64,000 nucleotides of DNA from Tetradesmus obliquus (GCA_030272155.1 CP126200.1:62001-126000), one strand, 5' to 3'. Counted from the stretch's first letter, positions 11,465 through 25,200 are shown. Notes: generated from the letters alone by a model not told the origin. Numbers and translations are program-made.

Positions 11465-13367
11465 ATGCAGTCGTCCAGCATGCTAAAGAGCGTGAAGACC
11501 AGCAACAAGAGCACCCTGCTGGCTAGCATCAGGCCCTCTGTGCAGGTGAGGCTACACGCACAGCAGCAGCAGCAGCAGCAGCACTGGTGTGTGGTGACTC
11601 TCATGGCCACACACGCAGTCAGACACCAACTTCTGCTCTGATGGCAGTGCAGCCTTTTTGTCAACACAAACCTTGTTTTTTCGCAAGGTGTGTTCAGCCA
11701 GCTAATGTGCCTCAAAGCATGTGCGTGTATCCTTGCACATGAGGTGCAGTGCCTGCAACACACACCTGCTGCCTGCTGTGTTGCCACCCCACTCAACACG
11801 CACGTGCAGCGTGCGCGCCTCGTGCGGCCAGCCTCTGCTGAGACTGATGCGGCCTCCGTCACCTACTCCTTCAGCAGCAACGGGGCCAGCAGCAACGGCA
11901 CCAGCGCCAGCACAGCAGCAGCAGCCACCAGCACTGTTGCCGCACCTGCACCTCAGCCCAGCACCCCCTCCACCCCCTCCAGCAGCAGCAGCAGCAGCGT
12001 GGTGACGTCCATCAAGCTGCAGCTGCTGGAGCTGGTTGCCGCGCTGGACAGGGGCCGCCTGGCCGGCCACGCTGACAAGGAGGCGGTGGAGCGGCTGGTG
12101 GCCAGCCTGGAGGGCAGCGGCGCGGGGCTGGCGCCGTTTGGGGGCACGCCTGCGCCCGTGGAGGGCCGCTGGGAGCTGCTGTACACCAACAAGGAGGTCT
12201 TCAGGGCCAGGTAGGACCACCAGAGGCAGCAGAAGCAGCAGCAGTGCCTCAGCAGCAGCACGTTCAGCAGGGTGAGCGTCATGCCCAGCATGCAGCAACC
12301 CACCTGCAGGTGCTGTGGCAACAGCTGCTCTGCTGGAGCATGCCCGCAAGGCCAGGGTGCCTGCCCGCACCTCACCATGCCCCACATTATGCTGCGCCTG
12401 TGTTGCTCGGCCGCGCCTGCCGCATCTGTGCCTGCTGCATGCGTCGCAGCCCCTCCTGCTGCTGCCAGATGCTTGACCAGCAGAGACGGCGTCTCCACTA
12501 CGCCATGCATGACTTTCCGCTGTCCCCTTGTGTTGTGCATGTGCGTCTGCCGCAGCCCCTTCTTCGCAGCCTTCCAGGGCGGCCTGGTGCAGAGCAAGGA
12601 GCTGGCTGAGGCCATCTTTGCCTTCACGGACGCCATCCCTGGCGCAGACATCCTGAGCGCACACCAGACGGTCAGCCTGCTCAGCGGCAGCCTCATCAGC
12701 GAGGTGGGCACACCTGTGGATGCAAAGGACGCATAGCAGTGCTTCAGGAGAGAGGTATAGTACCATGCGGGTCCTGGCACCAGCTTCTGCTTGCCAAAGT
12801 GGGCAGCCTCATCAGCGAGGTGGGCACGATGCCGCGGCTGCTGCTGCCTCCTTTCTCTTTCAATCTGCCAATCAGCTCTTGGCTCATCAATCTACTTTTG
12901 TGTGACTCTCAAGATGTGGACAACATTCCATACATATGTATGCATACATGCTATTGTTGGGAGCAGACAAGGCCAGGCACCAGCACATGCACAATGCAAC
13001 TGTGTCTCTGTGGTTGTGCGTGGCGGCAGGTGGGCATGCATGGTGGCTAACGTTCACACATGTGTTTGTCTGCGCTTTGCAGGTGGGCATGCGCGTGTGG
13101 CCTGGCTTCAGCGGGGTGGTGGTCACCAGCAGCCGGCTCAGCGTGGCCTCACCCACGCGCCTTGACCTGGCGGTGGAGAACACGCGCGTGGCCGGCAGCA
13201 GCTTCGGCCCCTTCCTTGACAATGTGGCGGTGCCTGTGGAGCAGCTGATCACCCAGCTGCGGGGCGAGGGCGCTGCTGCGGCGAGCTACGAGGTCACGTT
13301 TGTTGACGCGCAGCTGCGCGTGACGCGCGCGGGCGACCAGCTGCTGCTGCACAGGCGCGTGGTGTGA
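11465..13367 (+). CDS. PAP/fibrillin family plastid lipid-associated protein, four exons
   Basis: Fibrillins are plastid proteins of plastoglobules and thylakoids that bind lipophilic compounds. Exons: 11465-11545, 11810-12210, 12556-12703 and 13083-13367. Phases 0, 2 and 0 match, giving 915 nt and 304 residues. The first ~45 residues are rich in Ser, Lys, Arg and Ala with a VRPASAE stretch, as in a chloroplast transit peptide. The PAP domain follows: KLQLLELVAALDRGR, a heptad-like ERLVASLE, GRWELLYTNKE, then SPFFAAFQGG and the C-terminal strand YEVTFVDAQLRVTRAGDQ before HRRVV. A low-complexity Ser/Thr/Pro linker separates transit peptide and domain. Intron 3 carries a copy of the exon 3 end. 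A TGTAA motif occurs about 105 bp after the stop. Which fibrillin subfamily it belongs to cannot be settled by eye. Confidence 0.88.
12686..12827 (+). repeat. Duplicated exon-3 end and splice donor in fibrillin intron 3
   Basis: The last bases of exon 3 plus the first bases of intron 3 (12686-12710) recur identically at 12802-12826 inside the intron, including the GAG|GTGGGC donor. It is either a relic of local duplication or a second usable donor. Confidence 0.8.
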
Positions 13368-14495
13368 GGCGGCGCGCATTGTAGTGCAGGAACTGAGGGA
13401 CCGTGTACAGACTGCCTGTGAGTGAGTGTGCGAGAGGGACGGATGCTGTCTGGTTCTGGACTTCGACTGGTTTTGTAAAATTATGAGTGATGTGACACAC
13501 TAGCAGGCTGCACTGCAGCATGATGCTGCACTAAGTTGCATTGGCCATGCATGCTGCACTGTCGTGCCATGTGGCTGTGCTTGCTGGTGGCCATGGCGTG
13601 CTGATGGTGCCGTTGCTGTGGTCGCAGCAGCTGCAGGCGAGCAACACGTGCCGCCATCTGAGCCTTAAAACTTGCTTAGCAACCACTTGGGACTAGCTAC
13701 TGGCATTAGAATCATGGTTGAAAGCAGCAAATCAGCTGTTATGACATGCAACCGCAGTGAGTTTGTACAACTGAAACTTTACAATGGATGCAGAGTTTCA
13801 ATTGAACATGGTGGTAAGCGTGCCTCTGGTGATGGCGCGGTGAGCCTAGAGTTCAACACCCCTTTTAGCTTGACTTAAGGCGGTGACCACCAAAAATGCT
13901 TGTACACCGCAACAGGCGCTCCTATGCATGCGCAGTGCACCTGCTGTAGTGCAGTTTGGACAAACAGACAACAGAGGAAAACCTGATAAGTCATAGGCAG
14001 CCTATGACGGCAGAAGCAGGTTCACTGAGTTGTTTTTATAATTATTCTTGTGTGAAAATTCTGTTCCCGTGAACGACATCACTGTAGCTGGTGGTATGCC
14101 ACGTGCGGCGTGTCACGGTGAACCTGTACTCCGGACCTGCCAGGCTGGGTGGTGAACCTGTACTCCGGACCTGCCAGGCTGGGTGCCTGGACGAACACAC
14201 GAATATACGAAACAACACCATTTCGGCTTTCGAAAGAGTCATGTTCTTTGCTGTTCCGTTATTCTGGCTTTTATTAGCGCCTGAGCTTGTTCTCGATCGG
14301 TGCGCGTCAGCGCCAGAGTCTATCGATAGACTCTATATGATATCATAGTATGGTGTATCCTACCACACCTATGTGCACACAATTGTAGATGGTCGCTGAC
14401 GGCTGGCAAATTGCATCAATAGATCAAACATGATGACATATATTAAGCAAATGCACGGATCCTCAGTGCTGCCGATTGCATGACAGCGTACGTCT
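13368..14495. other. Intergenic, AT-richer, no gene recognised
   Basis: Between the fibrillin stop and the CACTA element. It holds a TGTAA motif near 13474, a 34-bp tandem duplication (14117-14184) and a perfect 20-bp palindrome (14315-14334). The longest open frames are short and without recognisable domains. Confidence 0.5.
14117..14184. repeat. 34-bp tandem duplication
   Basis: Two consecutive copies of a 34-bp unit start at 14117 and 14151 and are identical by eye. Confidence 0.85.
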
Positions 14496-17400
14496 CACTA
14501 TGGTCACCAGCAAGTCCAGTTGCAGGTCAAGGCACGTCCAGTTGCACACTATGCAACTGGACGTCACATGTGGCACGTCAAGTTGGGACTGGACGTGGGC
14601 GACGTCCAGTTGACAACTGGACGTCGAGAAAGCAAACTGGACGTGCAAGTGGACTCTGTTACAGTGCGCGAAACTGCAATAAAGGGTATCAAATAATGAA
14701 TATATGATGCAAGAAACGAGTTTTGAAGCCAGCACGACGACTCCGAAAACTCAAGTTGGCGCTGTCGACCTCCTGGTGACTTGTCACTGCAGCTGCAACT
14801 GCTAAGGTGGTTGAATGCAACCAAGCAGCCAGCTGCTGCAATACAACACAAACAAAATGCAGGACAAATAACACGACCAGTAGAGCAGCAGTGCGCTGAC
14901 CGCATTGCCCTCCCCATCATGTCTCTGGCAGTGACATGCGCTGATGTGCCAACCACCTGTGCAGACATAAACTGCTACAACGCTGTGAGCTGAGGTGCTC
15001 TTGACCACCATGAAGATCCGCCCTGCATTTGCGAATGCAACGCTGGTGCCTGTACCCTGTTTCTGCCAAGGCTGCAGCATCTGTTCCATGGATGGCTGGA
15101 CCGTGGCATCAGTTGCCAAGTTGCGCCCCTGCGGTGGCGCGCAGAGACACAGCAACATTCTTTGTGACTCGCTGGCAGCAGAGTGTGGCATTTGTTAACA
15201 GCGACAGTGTTTGACAGGACAGTTTTTGAAATGCATGCGTGCAATGCCCATCACCTGCAGCTGCTAATCAAGAAACACTGAACACTGCCTCAGTGCAATT
15301 CCGAATCTGGTGTGGCGACCACGCAGCTGACACAACCCGGCTACCGGCGCAGCTGCGCAGCTTGTAAACAATCCTGTGTTCAATGGAAGGCGCTGCTAGC
15401 AGCGCTACAGCAGCGCTGCTGTACAAAGATCCTGGTGCAGCACGGCCTCATGATTGCGGGCTACTCCTACAGCGCCAAGACCAGCATCTGGTGCATCCCA
15501 CATTGTTAGCATAAGTTGCTTGAGCCTTTCGCCTAGGGTGCTCACCAGAAGTGCGCCAGCCGCATCATGCTGCCATTCTAGTGACGCTGCATGTGTGCCC
15601 TGCCAGCAGGGCACCGTGCCCTCTGGTGGCACCAGAGAGAAACCTCGTGCCGAGAGGTCAGCCCAATGCGGCACTGCCTGCTGCTGCACTTGATCAGGCA
15701 GTGCAATGCACCCTGCAATCACGTACCGAACCATGCAGGTGGTTTCTGCTGGATGACTTGTGTGAACAAGTGCAGCACTGCGGTGACTGCATGCATGCCA
15801 GCAGGTGAGGTGTGTTTGCAGCGCTCTGCAGGCAGTGTTGTACACTTTGGCAAAGCACTCTGCAAAAAGCAAATCACGGCTCTCTTTCCGTACTTGAAGA
15901 AGATGCAACAAGGAAGATCAACGCCCGGTGTTGTTGAGCACAGCAGTGTACAGCAGCACCTGGCATGCATGGCACCCGAGTGGTGTTCAGAATCCAATGT
16001 CCATGCGTCTGCCTCGCCGTACTACTTACTGCTGGTTGTTGTAGTGGAGGATGACCCTTACTGTATGCCTGCCAACCATGGCGCGTCCCAGGCGTGGCGT
16101 GGCAATTCCTCTGCATTGCACACCACAGCAAAGCAAACTGTCAGCAGTTGTAGCAGCTGTGTGGGGGAGGAACATGACTGCAACAGCGCCAAAGCAATTT
16201 TGCTGGATGTCCTGCAGGTTGATGAACATAATTCTAGAGGTTGCGCTGTGTGGCCCAAAAGGTGCAGTGGGTGCTGCATTTGACTACGATCCTTTCCCAG
16301 GGAGTCCTCCTGACATACCTTAGACACAAGTCTGATATTCAGGTGACTTGTTGGAGCCTGCGTGCAGCGACAGCAGCGCTGGTGACCACATATGTGGTGG
16401 CGATGCATAGCTGGACCTGGTGAAGACCGATGGGCATCCAGCACTCTGACGACAAGGCTGACACTGCTGTCACTGCGAACAGTAGTTCACTCACGGTGTC
16501 CGTGCCGCAGCCGTTTTAAACGGCTGCATTGCTGCGGCTGTTGGCAACAGCTTCACATGTAGCAGCAGCTGCTGCCTGCAAACTGCTCTGTTCCTTCTGC
16601 AGCTGGTCCGCCTGTTGCCCATCGTGCCATGGAGGGTTGGCACGTAGTTGCAAGAGAACCAAGAGCAGCTTCTCACGCATAAGCCTGCGTTCAGCAACCT
16701 GCAGGATCCATCATACAGCTGGCTACTGCTGCACATACTTCTGCTGCTCGATCGGCCAGCACCCGCATGAATCTGGAGCACGTAGATAACTGGATGGTGT
16801 TTTGTCTAATGACCGTGTTGATGATAAAGAACTGCTCGCGGACGCTTGCGCGAGCTTGCAGTATGTTGCAGCAGCATTAAAGCTACAGAGTGCATCACGT
16901 CTCAGGAAAACACCCCTACTATGCATCAAAGTGGTTGTCATAGCTCAGTTGAATTGCGTGCTTGCCCTCATATCATTATTTACCTCGCCACCTGTCTTCG
17001 TGTTTGTACTGTAACATATGTAGCTGTTGCTGTTAGCAAACCCCAAAAAGCACAAGCTAATCAGCAGAAATGATGCAAACGAAATGAAAACGTTTGATCA
17101 GACACAGATGCGCGCTCGCACGTCTATCTCTGTGACATGGGCTCAGCGTAGGGGCCGTGGCTGTGGACACGATGCTTTGTTCGCGCGCAAATTCCCTGAG
17201 TCGCCTTTTTAGGCAACTTAATATACCTGAAATGTGGCAGCGGGCGTGTCAGCGACCGCCGTGATGGTAACTTGATGCGGTGACAAACCTGCCTGCACGT
17301 TGAAGCACGTTCTAGCCCATTGTCCTAAACGCTTTTGCAGTTAGGCATCTTTTTTGAGTTGTGTTAGAGGAGACGACGCTGCTTCGGTCCTGACAAACCC

Positions 17401-17659
17401 TACGGCATTTCAAGCAGGAACAGGCAGCCTAATCAGCGAAATACATGTTCTTGACGCTTGTTTTATCTGTGTGTGTTGTCTACTGCGGCAATCGGGCCTT
17501 CAGTGAACATTTGCCCTCCCAGCAGCAGCTCAAATCCAGTTGCATGACGACTGGATGTGCATCTGGACGCGCATACCCGCCAACTTGACGCGGTTTGTGG
17601 CAACTTGACGTGCCTTGACGTGCCTTGACGTGCAACTTGACAGCCTGGTGACCATAGTG
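14496..17659. mobile_element. CACTA (EnSpm)-type DNA transposon, non-autonomous, 3.16 kb
   Basis: The termini are inverted copies of CACTATGGTCACCAG (14496-14510 and, reversed, 17645-17659). Both ends are flanked by TCT (14493-14495 and 17660-17662), the 3-bp target duplication expected for CACTA elements. Subterminal regions carry many copies in both orientations of a roughly 10-bp motif, CGTCCAGTTG or CGTCAAGTTG (left about 14514-14655, right about 17525-17640), which in this superfamily are transposase-binding repeats. The interior has no long open frame and no recognisable transposase, so the element probably relies on an autonomous relative. Exon-like minus-strand stretches around 15.4-16.8 kb (for example a QADQLQKEQSSLQ stretch near 16.6 kb) could be captured host fragments, but I cannot name them. 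Confidence 0.85.
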
Positions 17660-18408
17660 TCTGCTGACTACAAGGTGATGCGATGGCTCCGGGTCACCCG
17701 ATGCACCGAAATGACAGACCGCGTGCGGCTGAACTGCTCAAAAGCCTCGATATGTGATGTCAAGTAGGCTTGCAGACACGAGTGCTCAGCTGAACCTTAT
17801 CCTGTGTGGAATCGTTTCTGTTTAATCGAAGTTCGGCAAGCAGTCAGCACCGATCTAGATAAACTCACACGATATTCATAAGAATCATTTAATGCACCAG
17901 TTTAACCAACTGCGCACGTCGATCGTGCATCCACAAGCACTGACAGCGGTAGAAGTGAGTTTCGCTGGAACTTGCCGTCCTCCCCGTACGGCCACTGGTG
18001 AGGCGCCAGCATACAGTAACATGTACATGCTAATGCTTTGTAATGCTACAAATAGGCAAATAACTGAGCTTGCTGTGCACACGCGGAAGCAGTTGCAGCT
18101 GCTCCCCGGGAGTGGTGGCCAGTGCGCGTGCTGCACCTGCTGCCCCTAGCAACCAGCTGCGAAGTGTCCGGCAAGTGCGCTGGCTGATGAAAAGCTGCAT
18201 ATTAACAGCAACCCTCGTTCACTCCTGTCTGTGTGCAGCAATGCCACAACACCCATGCTGCAGTTGGGACACAGCTGCAGCTAGCTCCAGCGATGTTGCT
18301 GCTGACTGAGTTCGGTTCAAACTGCTGCACGTCAAGCTGCTGTACCTGCTGCCCACGCTGTGCTTATGCAGGTCCTGTGACATTGGACACCCCAGTCAAA
18401 TCGTGCAC
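17660..18408 (+). promoter_or_regulatory. Upstream region of the cysteine-rich gene
   Basis: No open frame of interest. It contains the CACTA target duplication at its left edge and presumably the promoter and 5' UTR of the gene starting at 18409. No specific element recognised. Confidence 0.35.
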
Positions 18409-19227
18409 ATGATGCCTGCCACAACCTTGAGCCATGGACCGCAGTGGCGGCAGCTGCTGCTGCTGCTGGCAGTCGTACTGTCTGTCGCCTGGCCAGAGCC
18501 CAGCCTCCCCGTGGCACAGGCTTCCAGGGACCTGCAGAGCTCAACGCCGTCACCATCACCACCTACCAAACGCGACGCCGCTGACCTCTGCGACGTCAGC
18601 AACCTCCCACCTGGCGTCAACGCATCGGCCTTCACCACCCAGTGCGCCGCCAACTGCCTGGTGTGTGAGGCAGGGGGGGCGCGTGCTCGCCGCCGCTGTG
18701 TGTGCTGCAGGGCCGGCCACCAGGCCAGCCGCGCCTCCAATGCCACCTGCGCAGCATGCCCTGTGGGCAGCTTCAAGCCAGAGCCAGGGCTGAGCCAGCG
18801 CTGCTCCCCATGCAGCAGCATGCATGCCCATATGGGCATGACGCCAACCTCCAGCGGCTCGACAGCCTGCAACGGTGAGCGCCTGCCCTGCCATGCTTTG
18901 CTGCAGCTACTGTGCAAACCACAGCCAATGAAGAGTACACAAGGACATACAAGTCCTTACAGCAGCTCTGTGATCCTCTTCACACCCGTTGTGCATGGCA
19001 CTGCAATGTGATCCTCTTCACACCCGTTGTGCATGGCACTGCAATGTACTGCATCGCGTTGTGCTGCACGGCACTGCGGTTCATTCTGCTGCATTGCTTT
19101 TTGTTGCAGTGCACTGCACAGAACTGCACTTCCGCAGTTCCGCACTCCACTGCTCTGCACTTTAGCACTGCACCACCATGTGGGTTGACTGTTGCGTACA
19201 ATGAACAATCCACCAGACTCTGCAACC

Positions 19228-19267
<40 letters not shown>

Positions 19268-22200
19268 ACACTTGCTGCGCTGCTGCCTGCCAGCTTGCCG
19301 TCCTGGGAGGTACTTCAACACCACTGCCACCACCAATCGCGCCACCGGAGCAACCATTACCACCACCCCCTCCTGCCTCGCATGCCCAGTTGGCTCCTTC
19401 TCACCAGGAGGCCGATTCTTCACCACCAACAACACCGGCCCGGCCTGTACTGCCTGCCCTGGAGCATCCACCACCAACGGGACAGGCAGCGCCAGTTGTA
19501 CATGTGAGCACGACAAATACGATCGTGTGGTGCTGTTTTACTTCATTTGGCATTTGAGGCGGTGGGTGATAGACCCATGCGTAAACTGCACAGCTGCTCT
19601 TTCACAAGCCAATGACGTTGGTGCTTCCATTTTTGGTTTATCACACCAGGATGTTGGGCCCTTCGACTGCCTGCCCTGCTTTTGATGCTTGATGTTCTGC
19701 TGCCTGCTGCGCTGCTGCTCTATGCAGCTTGCAAGCCTGGGCACGCTGGGCCGCTGCCGTGCACAGCTTGCCCTGCTGACACCTGGTCGCCTGGGGGCCC
19801 TGTGGCTGCCAACATCAACTGGTGCGAGCAACTTCACACCAGCTGATCAGCGATAACATGTTTTCTTTTTGACGCACCGGCTGACTCGTGAAACCGGTAC
19901 CTGGTCCCTAAGGGTCTCTAGGGCCTGTTACTGCCAACATCACCTGTTACGCCCTTCGCTGTCTCACAGCATGAGCTTGCTGCACTATGCAACCTGAAGT
20001 CGCTGTATGATCTGCGAAGGCCAGGCGACTTGCAGTTGCCGTGCCCAAGCAATGTTGTGTGCTGTATGGGGCTGCAGTACTGTGTGGACTGTGTTTGGCT
20101 GTGTGACTTTGCACAGGCCAGGGCCAGCATCCTTTACTCGAGGCTTGCACGCACTGCAGCTGGATCACTGCTGCTGCTGCTGCTGCTGTTGCTGCTGCTG
20201 CGCCTGTTGCTGCCGTCACAGCACGGCATGCCCACCTGGAAGCAGCAGCCCCAAACGAGGCAGCACTTCGCCAGACGACTGCATAGCCGCGTTTTGCGTG
20301 GTGAGTACAGTATAGGTCTCATCAGCTTGAACGTGTTCAAATTCAAGCTGCAGCACTTTTGATGCTGCTACGCCCTGCAGGCAACCAGGTCATAAGCATC
20401 TGCAGCATGCACTTTCCTCACTTGGCTGTCACTGGCTGTTACTACAGACGCTTCCACAGCGCTGCGCATCTGCGCGTTCTTAGCTACGTCAGACTTTGCA
20501 GCCGCCAATATGATGCTCTGTATCAACTGCCCTTGTGTCGCGACACACCAGTTCTCGTTTGCTGTGTTTGGGACCAGCTGCGCTGCAGCCACATGCTTCT
20601 AGCTTTGACGCTTCTCGCTGGAATCTGCCAGCTGGCAGCACCTGAGCCTGAGATGCTGGCAGGACAGTCACCATGGTAGACCTTGTGCCTGCAACCCTCT
20701 TCATTCTGCGACATAAAACGAATTTGTTGTGGTTGATTTGCAGCCCACATGCCGCGACACATCTGCTGTTACCTTGGGCGGCCAGTGTGGGCCTGTCTCA
20801 GGTGAGACTGATTACTCGACTTGAGTGCAAATCATCGCAGCAGGTTGCTGCGACCCTGGAATCAAGTACTAAATGCATGCTCCATTCATCCAGCCCAGTT
20901 GCAATGGTGGCTAGTTCACAAGCAGCGCGACCTGAACATGCAGCATCTGCCTACAGATGTGGCATGCCATGTGCTGTTGTAGCGGCATGCTGACATGCAG
21001 GTTGTGCCACGACTTGCATGCATGTACCCCTTCCTCCGTGCAGTGCTTGCTGCCAGCTTGGTCAGCTGTTAGCAGAACGCTATGTGCAATGAACGCTATA
21101 TGCAAAGAGCTTGCTGCACCCTGTTGGATGAAAAAGAGCAGAGCAATTGAAGTGCACCAGCAAACAGATGGCGAATTAGCTGTGTGATGGGACATGCATT
21201 GTTGAGAGCTAGCAGCCAATTCTCTGCTTACACTTGCTGCTGCATTTGACCTGCAGATGGTTGCGGGGGTGTCTGCACTCTTACATGCGCCAGCATTGGA
21301 AAACGCGCTGCGGGAATCAAGAACGCCACCACACCATTGCAGTGCCGCAATGGCACCTGTGTAGCAGAAGCAAAGTGCAAGGTGAGGTTCATCTCCGTTT
21401 CTGTTCCGGGCAAAACATTCGTATAACATTTTCACAAAGTTTTGCTGCCTTCTAAAGGCAATTCCAGTGGTAAACTTGAACCAGCACGAGAGCAGTTCTG
21501 GTGTGGCCAGCCCTGACTTTGGTCCATGGCTCACCATCCAGCGGACCATGCACATCCACTGTTCATGCAGAATTGGCACCAACAGACTGCATGTTCCTGT
21601 TGTTTCAACCTCCTTCAGCTGCATCAAGAATTCATTGTATGGTTTGTGCAACATGCAGTACGACTTGCATTGCTGATCACGGCCACCATGCGCCGTAAGG
21701 CGTATAATCCAGCTGGCCTTATCTACACGCTTTTGCTTAGCCCTCCATGTGCGACAGACACAGCATGCTCTCATTCAATTCTTACATCTATAGCACTTGC
21801 CAACTGCTGTTGAGCATCTGTGTGTTTTTGCCATTGCGGCTGCACCCAACCTGCACCAGCAATGCACAGGTGAAGCCGCTCAGCGAATGCGGCGCAGCAG
21901 TCAAGGACGGCTGTGGCGGCATCTGCGAGCTCAAGTGCGCCTCCGCATCGCAGTGCATGTTTGGCACACAGACCTTTGTGGAGATCGGCGTCTGCGTGCC
22001 AACCCCTGAACCAAGTGAGTGCAGCGCAGCAGCGTGTTGCTGTGTTCCAGTTGCAGAGCCTCACAGCTCCACAAGTTTAAGCCCTAGCATCGGAAGCGGC
22101 TGTCTTGTACTAATAATACTGCATATTCCGCTGGCGCTGGTTGTGTGTGCCGAATCTACGTACTACGGAATTGCACTGACAGGCTGAGTGCACACCCATC

Positions 22201-25200
22201 AACACCAAACACGCCAACAAAACACACAGTACAAGCAAGGTCGCAACGATCTCGTCTGGCCACGTGATGGCAGCAAACACATGTCTGCAGTACTGCAACC
22301 GCGCTTGCTGCGCCAGTAGCGTACGAACATGCGACGGCCTCAAAAACATATCACAGCTGATCCTGCACTGCGCAGTGCATGCATACTGCATTCTTCACAC
22401 TAACCTGTGCTGCGCTGTCATCTCACTGCAGCCAGCTGCTCTGGGATCGGCCTGCCACCTCCGCTGGAGCTTGGCGCTTGGGACGACGCCTGCCGCAACA
22501 CACCCATCGGAAAAAGCTGCATTGCCACCTGCCCTGACAAGTACAAGCCAGGCAGCAGCGGAGCACCCACGTCTGCGTGCAGCATCAACGCTGTGAAGAG
22601 GCTGGCGTGGAGCAAGCCTGTGGGGAGCTGCGAGCCCAGTGAGTGTGCTCCAGGGGGATGCACCGGTGATACATATGTATGCTGCATGTTTTATGCATAC
22701 ACAGCTGCTCTTCTGTGTGTATGTTGGCGAAGGATACTGACAGGCTTGGCTTGAGCCTGACCTCTCTGTTGCCAGACATCCCTATCCTTATACACATTAA
22801 CAGCGACTGCCTGTAGGCATCCACGCAGTTTGCTACTGTTCCTCAACTTTTCCTGCTGTGGCTGCACCTCCTGATATGGCCTCTGTCCTTGCTTTTGGCA
22901 CACAGCAAGCAGCTGCGATTCGATTTCTGCTGAGGCCAACAAACTCCATAAGCGCTCAAGCATTTTCCTGCTGCCGCAGACTATTGTGTTGCAAACAACG
23001 TCAACTGTGCAGCGCAAGCTGGCAGCTGCCGCAACCCTGGCACGTGCAACCCAGCCACTGGCCTGTGTGTCGGCACCACCAACAAGGCAGACGGCACCGT
23101 ATGCCCCACTGGCAGCTGCTTGGGCGGCACCTGCACAGGTGAGGCGCGGGCAGTGCTGCAGCTGTGTGTGCTTTATGTTGATGCCTGATGTGTGCTCTTG
23201 GAAAGCAGCAGCATATGCTTGAGGCAAGAGGCTGACGCGATCCTGCTGTGACGGCTTTGCCCTGCGTGCTGCAGACCTGTGCGTCACCAACAAAGTCAAC
23301 TGCGCAGCGCAAGCTGGCAGCTGCCGCATCGCTGGCACCTGCAACCCAGCCACAGGCCTGTGTGCCTTCACCAACAAGACAGACAGCACCATTTGCTCCA
23401 TTGGCAGCTGCTTGGGTGGCACCTGTACAGGTAAGGCAGGGCAGCGCTGCTTCAAGGAACACTCCTGACTAATGTGCATATGCAATAGATGTGGATGCCC
23501 TATTGCAATGGGGCCAATTGGCAGCTGCCTGGGTGGCACCTGCACAGGAGTGGCGCGGCAGCGTTGCTTCCTTGATTGAAGCGCATATGCAAAATATGTG
23601 CGTAGCGTCCAAAACCTGACAAGAAAGAAGCATGGGGCCATCAGCAGGGTCAAGCACAGGTTCGATCTGTGAGACTGGGCCAGTCTCTCACACTGTGCCC
23701 TGCATGCTGCAGACTTGTGTGTTGCGAACAAAGTCAACTGCGCAGCGCAGGCTGGCAGCTGCCGCATCGCTGGCACCTGCAACCCTGCCACAGGCCTGTG
23801 TGGCTTCACCAACAAGACAGACAGCACCATTTGCCCCATTGGCAGCTGCTTGGGTGGCACCTGTACAGGTAAGGCGAGGCAGCGCTGCTGCCCTGACTAA
23901 TGTGCATATGCAATAGATGTGTGATGCTTTCGAAGCAGGACAAGAAAGAAGCACATGACCATCAGCAGGGTCAAGCTCAGATCCAGCCGCTAACGCTGTG
24001 TCCTGCATGCTGCAGACCTGTGTGTTGCGAACAACGTCAACTGTGTCGCGCAAGCTGGCACCTGCCGCAACCCTGGCACCTCCAACCCAGCTACTGGCCT
24101 GTGTGTCGGCACCACCAACAAGGAAGACGAAACCATATGTCCCATTGGCAGCTGCTTGGGCGGCACGTGCACAGGTAAGGCGCGTGCAGCATGCGACTGT
24201 TGGGGAATTATAAACACCAAATATGTCGGTTGCTTTACTGCATGACAAGAAGAAGCACGTGAGGATTAGCAGGGTCAAGCGTAGTATCCAATTGCTGACA
24301 TTCTGTCCCGCGTGCTGCAGACCTGTGTGTTGCAAACAACGTCGACTGCGCTGCTCAAGCTGGCAGCTGCCGCATTGCTGGGACATGCAACCCCGCCATC
24401 GGCCTGTGTGTCGGCACCACCGACAATGAAGACGGCACCACATGCCCTGAGGGCATCTGCTTGCGCGGCACCTGCACAGGTGAGGCAACGGCAGCGCTGC
24501 AGCAGTGCAAATCTGGATATTTTAGATATCTGTGTTGATTTCGTTCTGTTTGGAATCTTAAAAGGAAGAAGCACCTGAAGATCAGCAGAGTCCAGCGCAG
24601 AAAATAACCGCTGCCACTCTGTCCTGCATGCTGCAGACCTGTGTGCAGCTGTCGACTGCGCTGCACAAGCTGGCAGCTGCCGCATTGCCGGAGCGTGCAA
24701 CTCAGCCACTGGCCAGTGTCCTGCCGCCACTGACAAGGCAGACGGCACCACATGCCTTGCTGGTGGCAGCTGCGTGCAGGGCAACTGCCGAGGTGAGGCG
24801 CAGGCAGCAGTGCCCTGCTGGCTGCACTGCGTGTTGCAGCAGGGTATCAGACTAGCAGTGCCCACAGCAAGCCGCGGATGTACGTAGTGTACATGATAGG
24901 GTATACATCAGTGTGTGCACCATGGTGGGTGCCGTTGTATAAGATATGGCATCCAAGTGCAGACATGCTGGGCCTGCTGAAAGAGTGTGAGAGGCATTCA
25001 CATGTCCCTTTTCACGCATTGCATGCAGTGAATCATGCACTCAAGGCATTGCTGTGCACCAGTATCTAGTTCAAAACCACGAATTATTGCTCTGCTGACA
25101 CAAACCTGTTGTGTGCCCCTGACTGATGCAGTCGACTGCCAAGGCAGCTACGGCGCCTGGAGCGCATGCTCACAGACCTGTGGTGAGCAGCTGCCCACAC

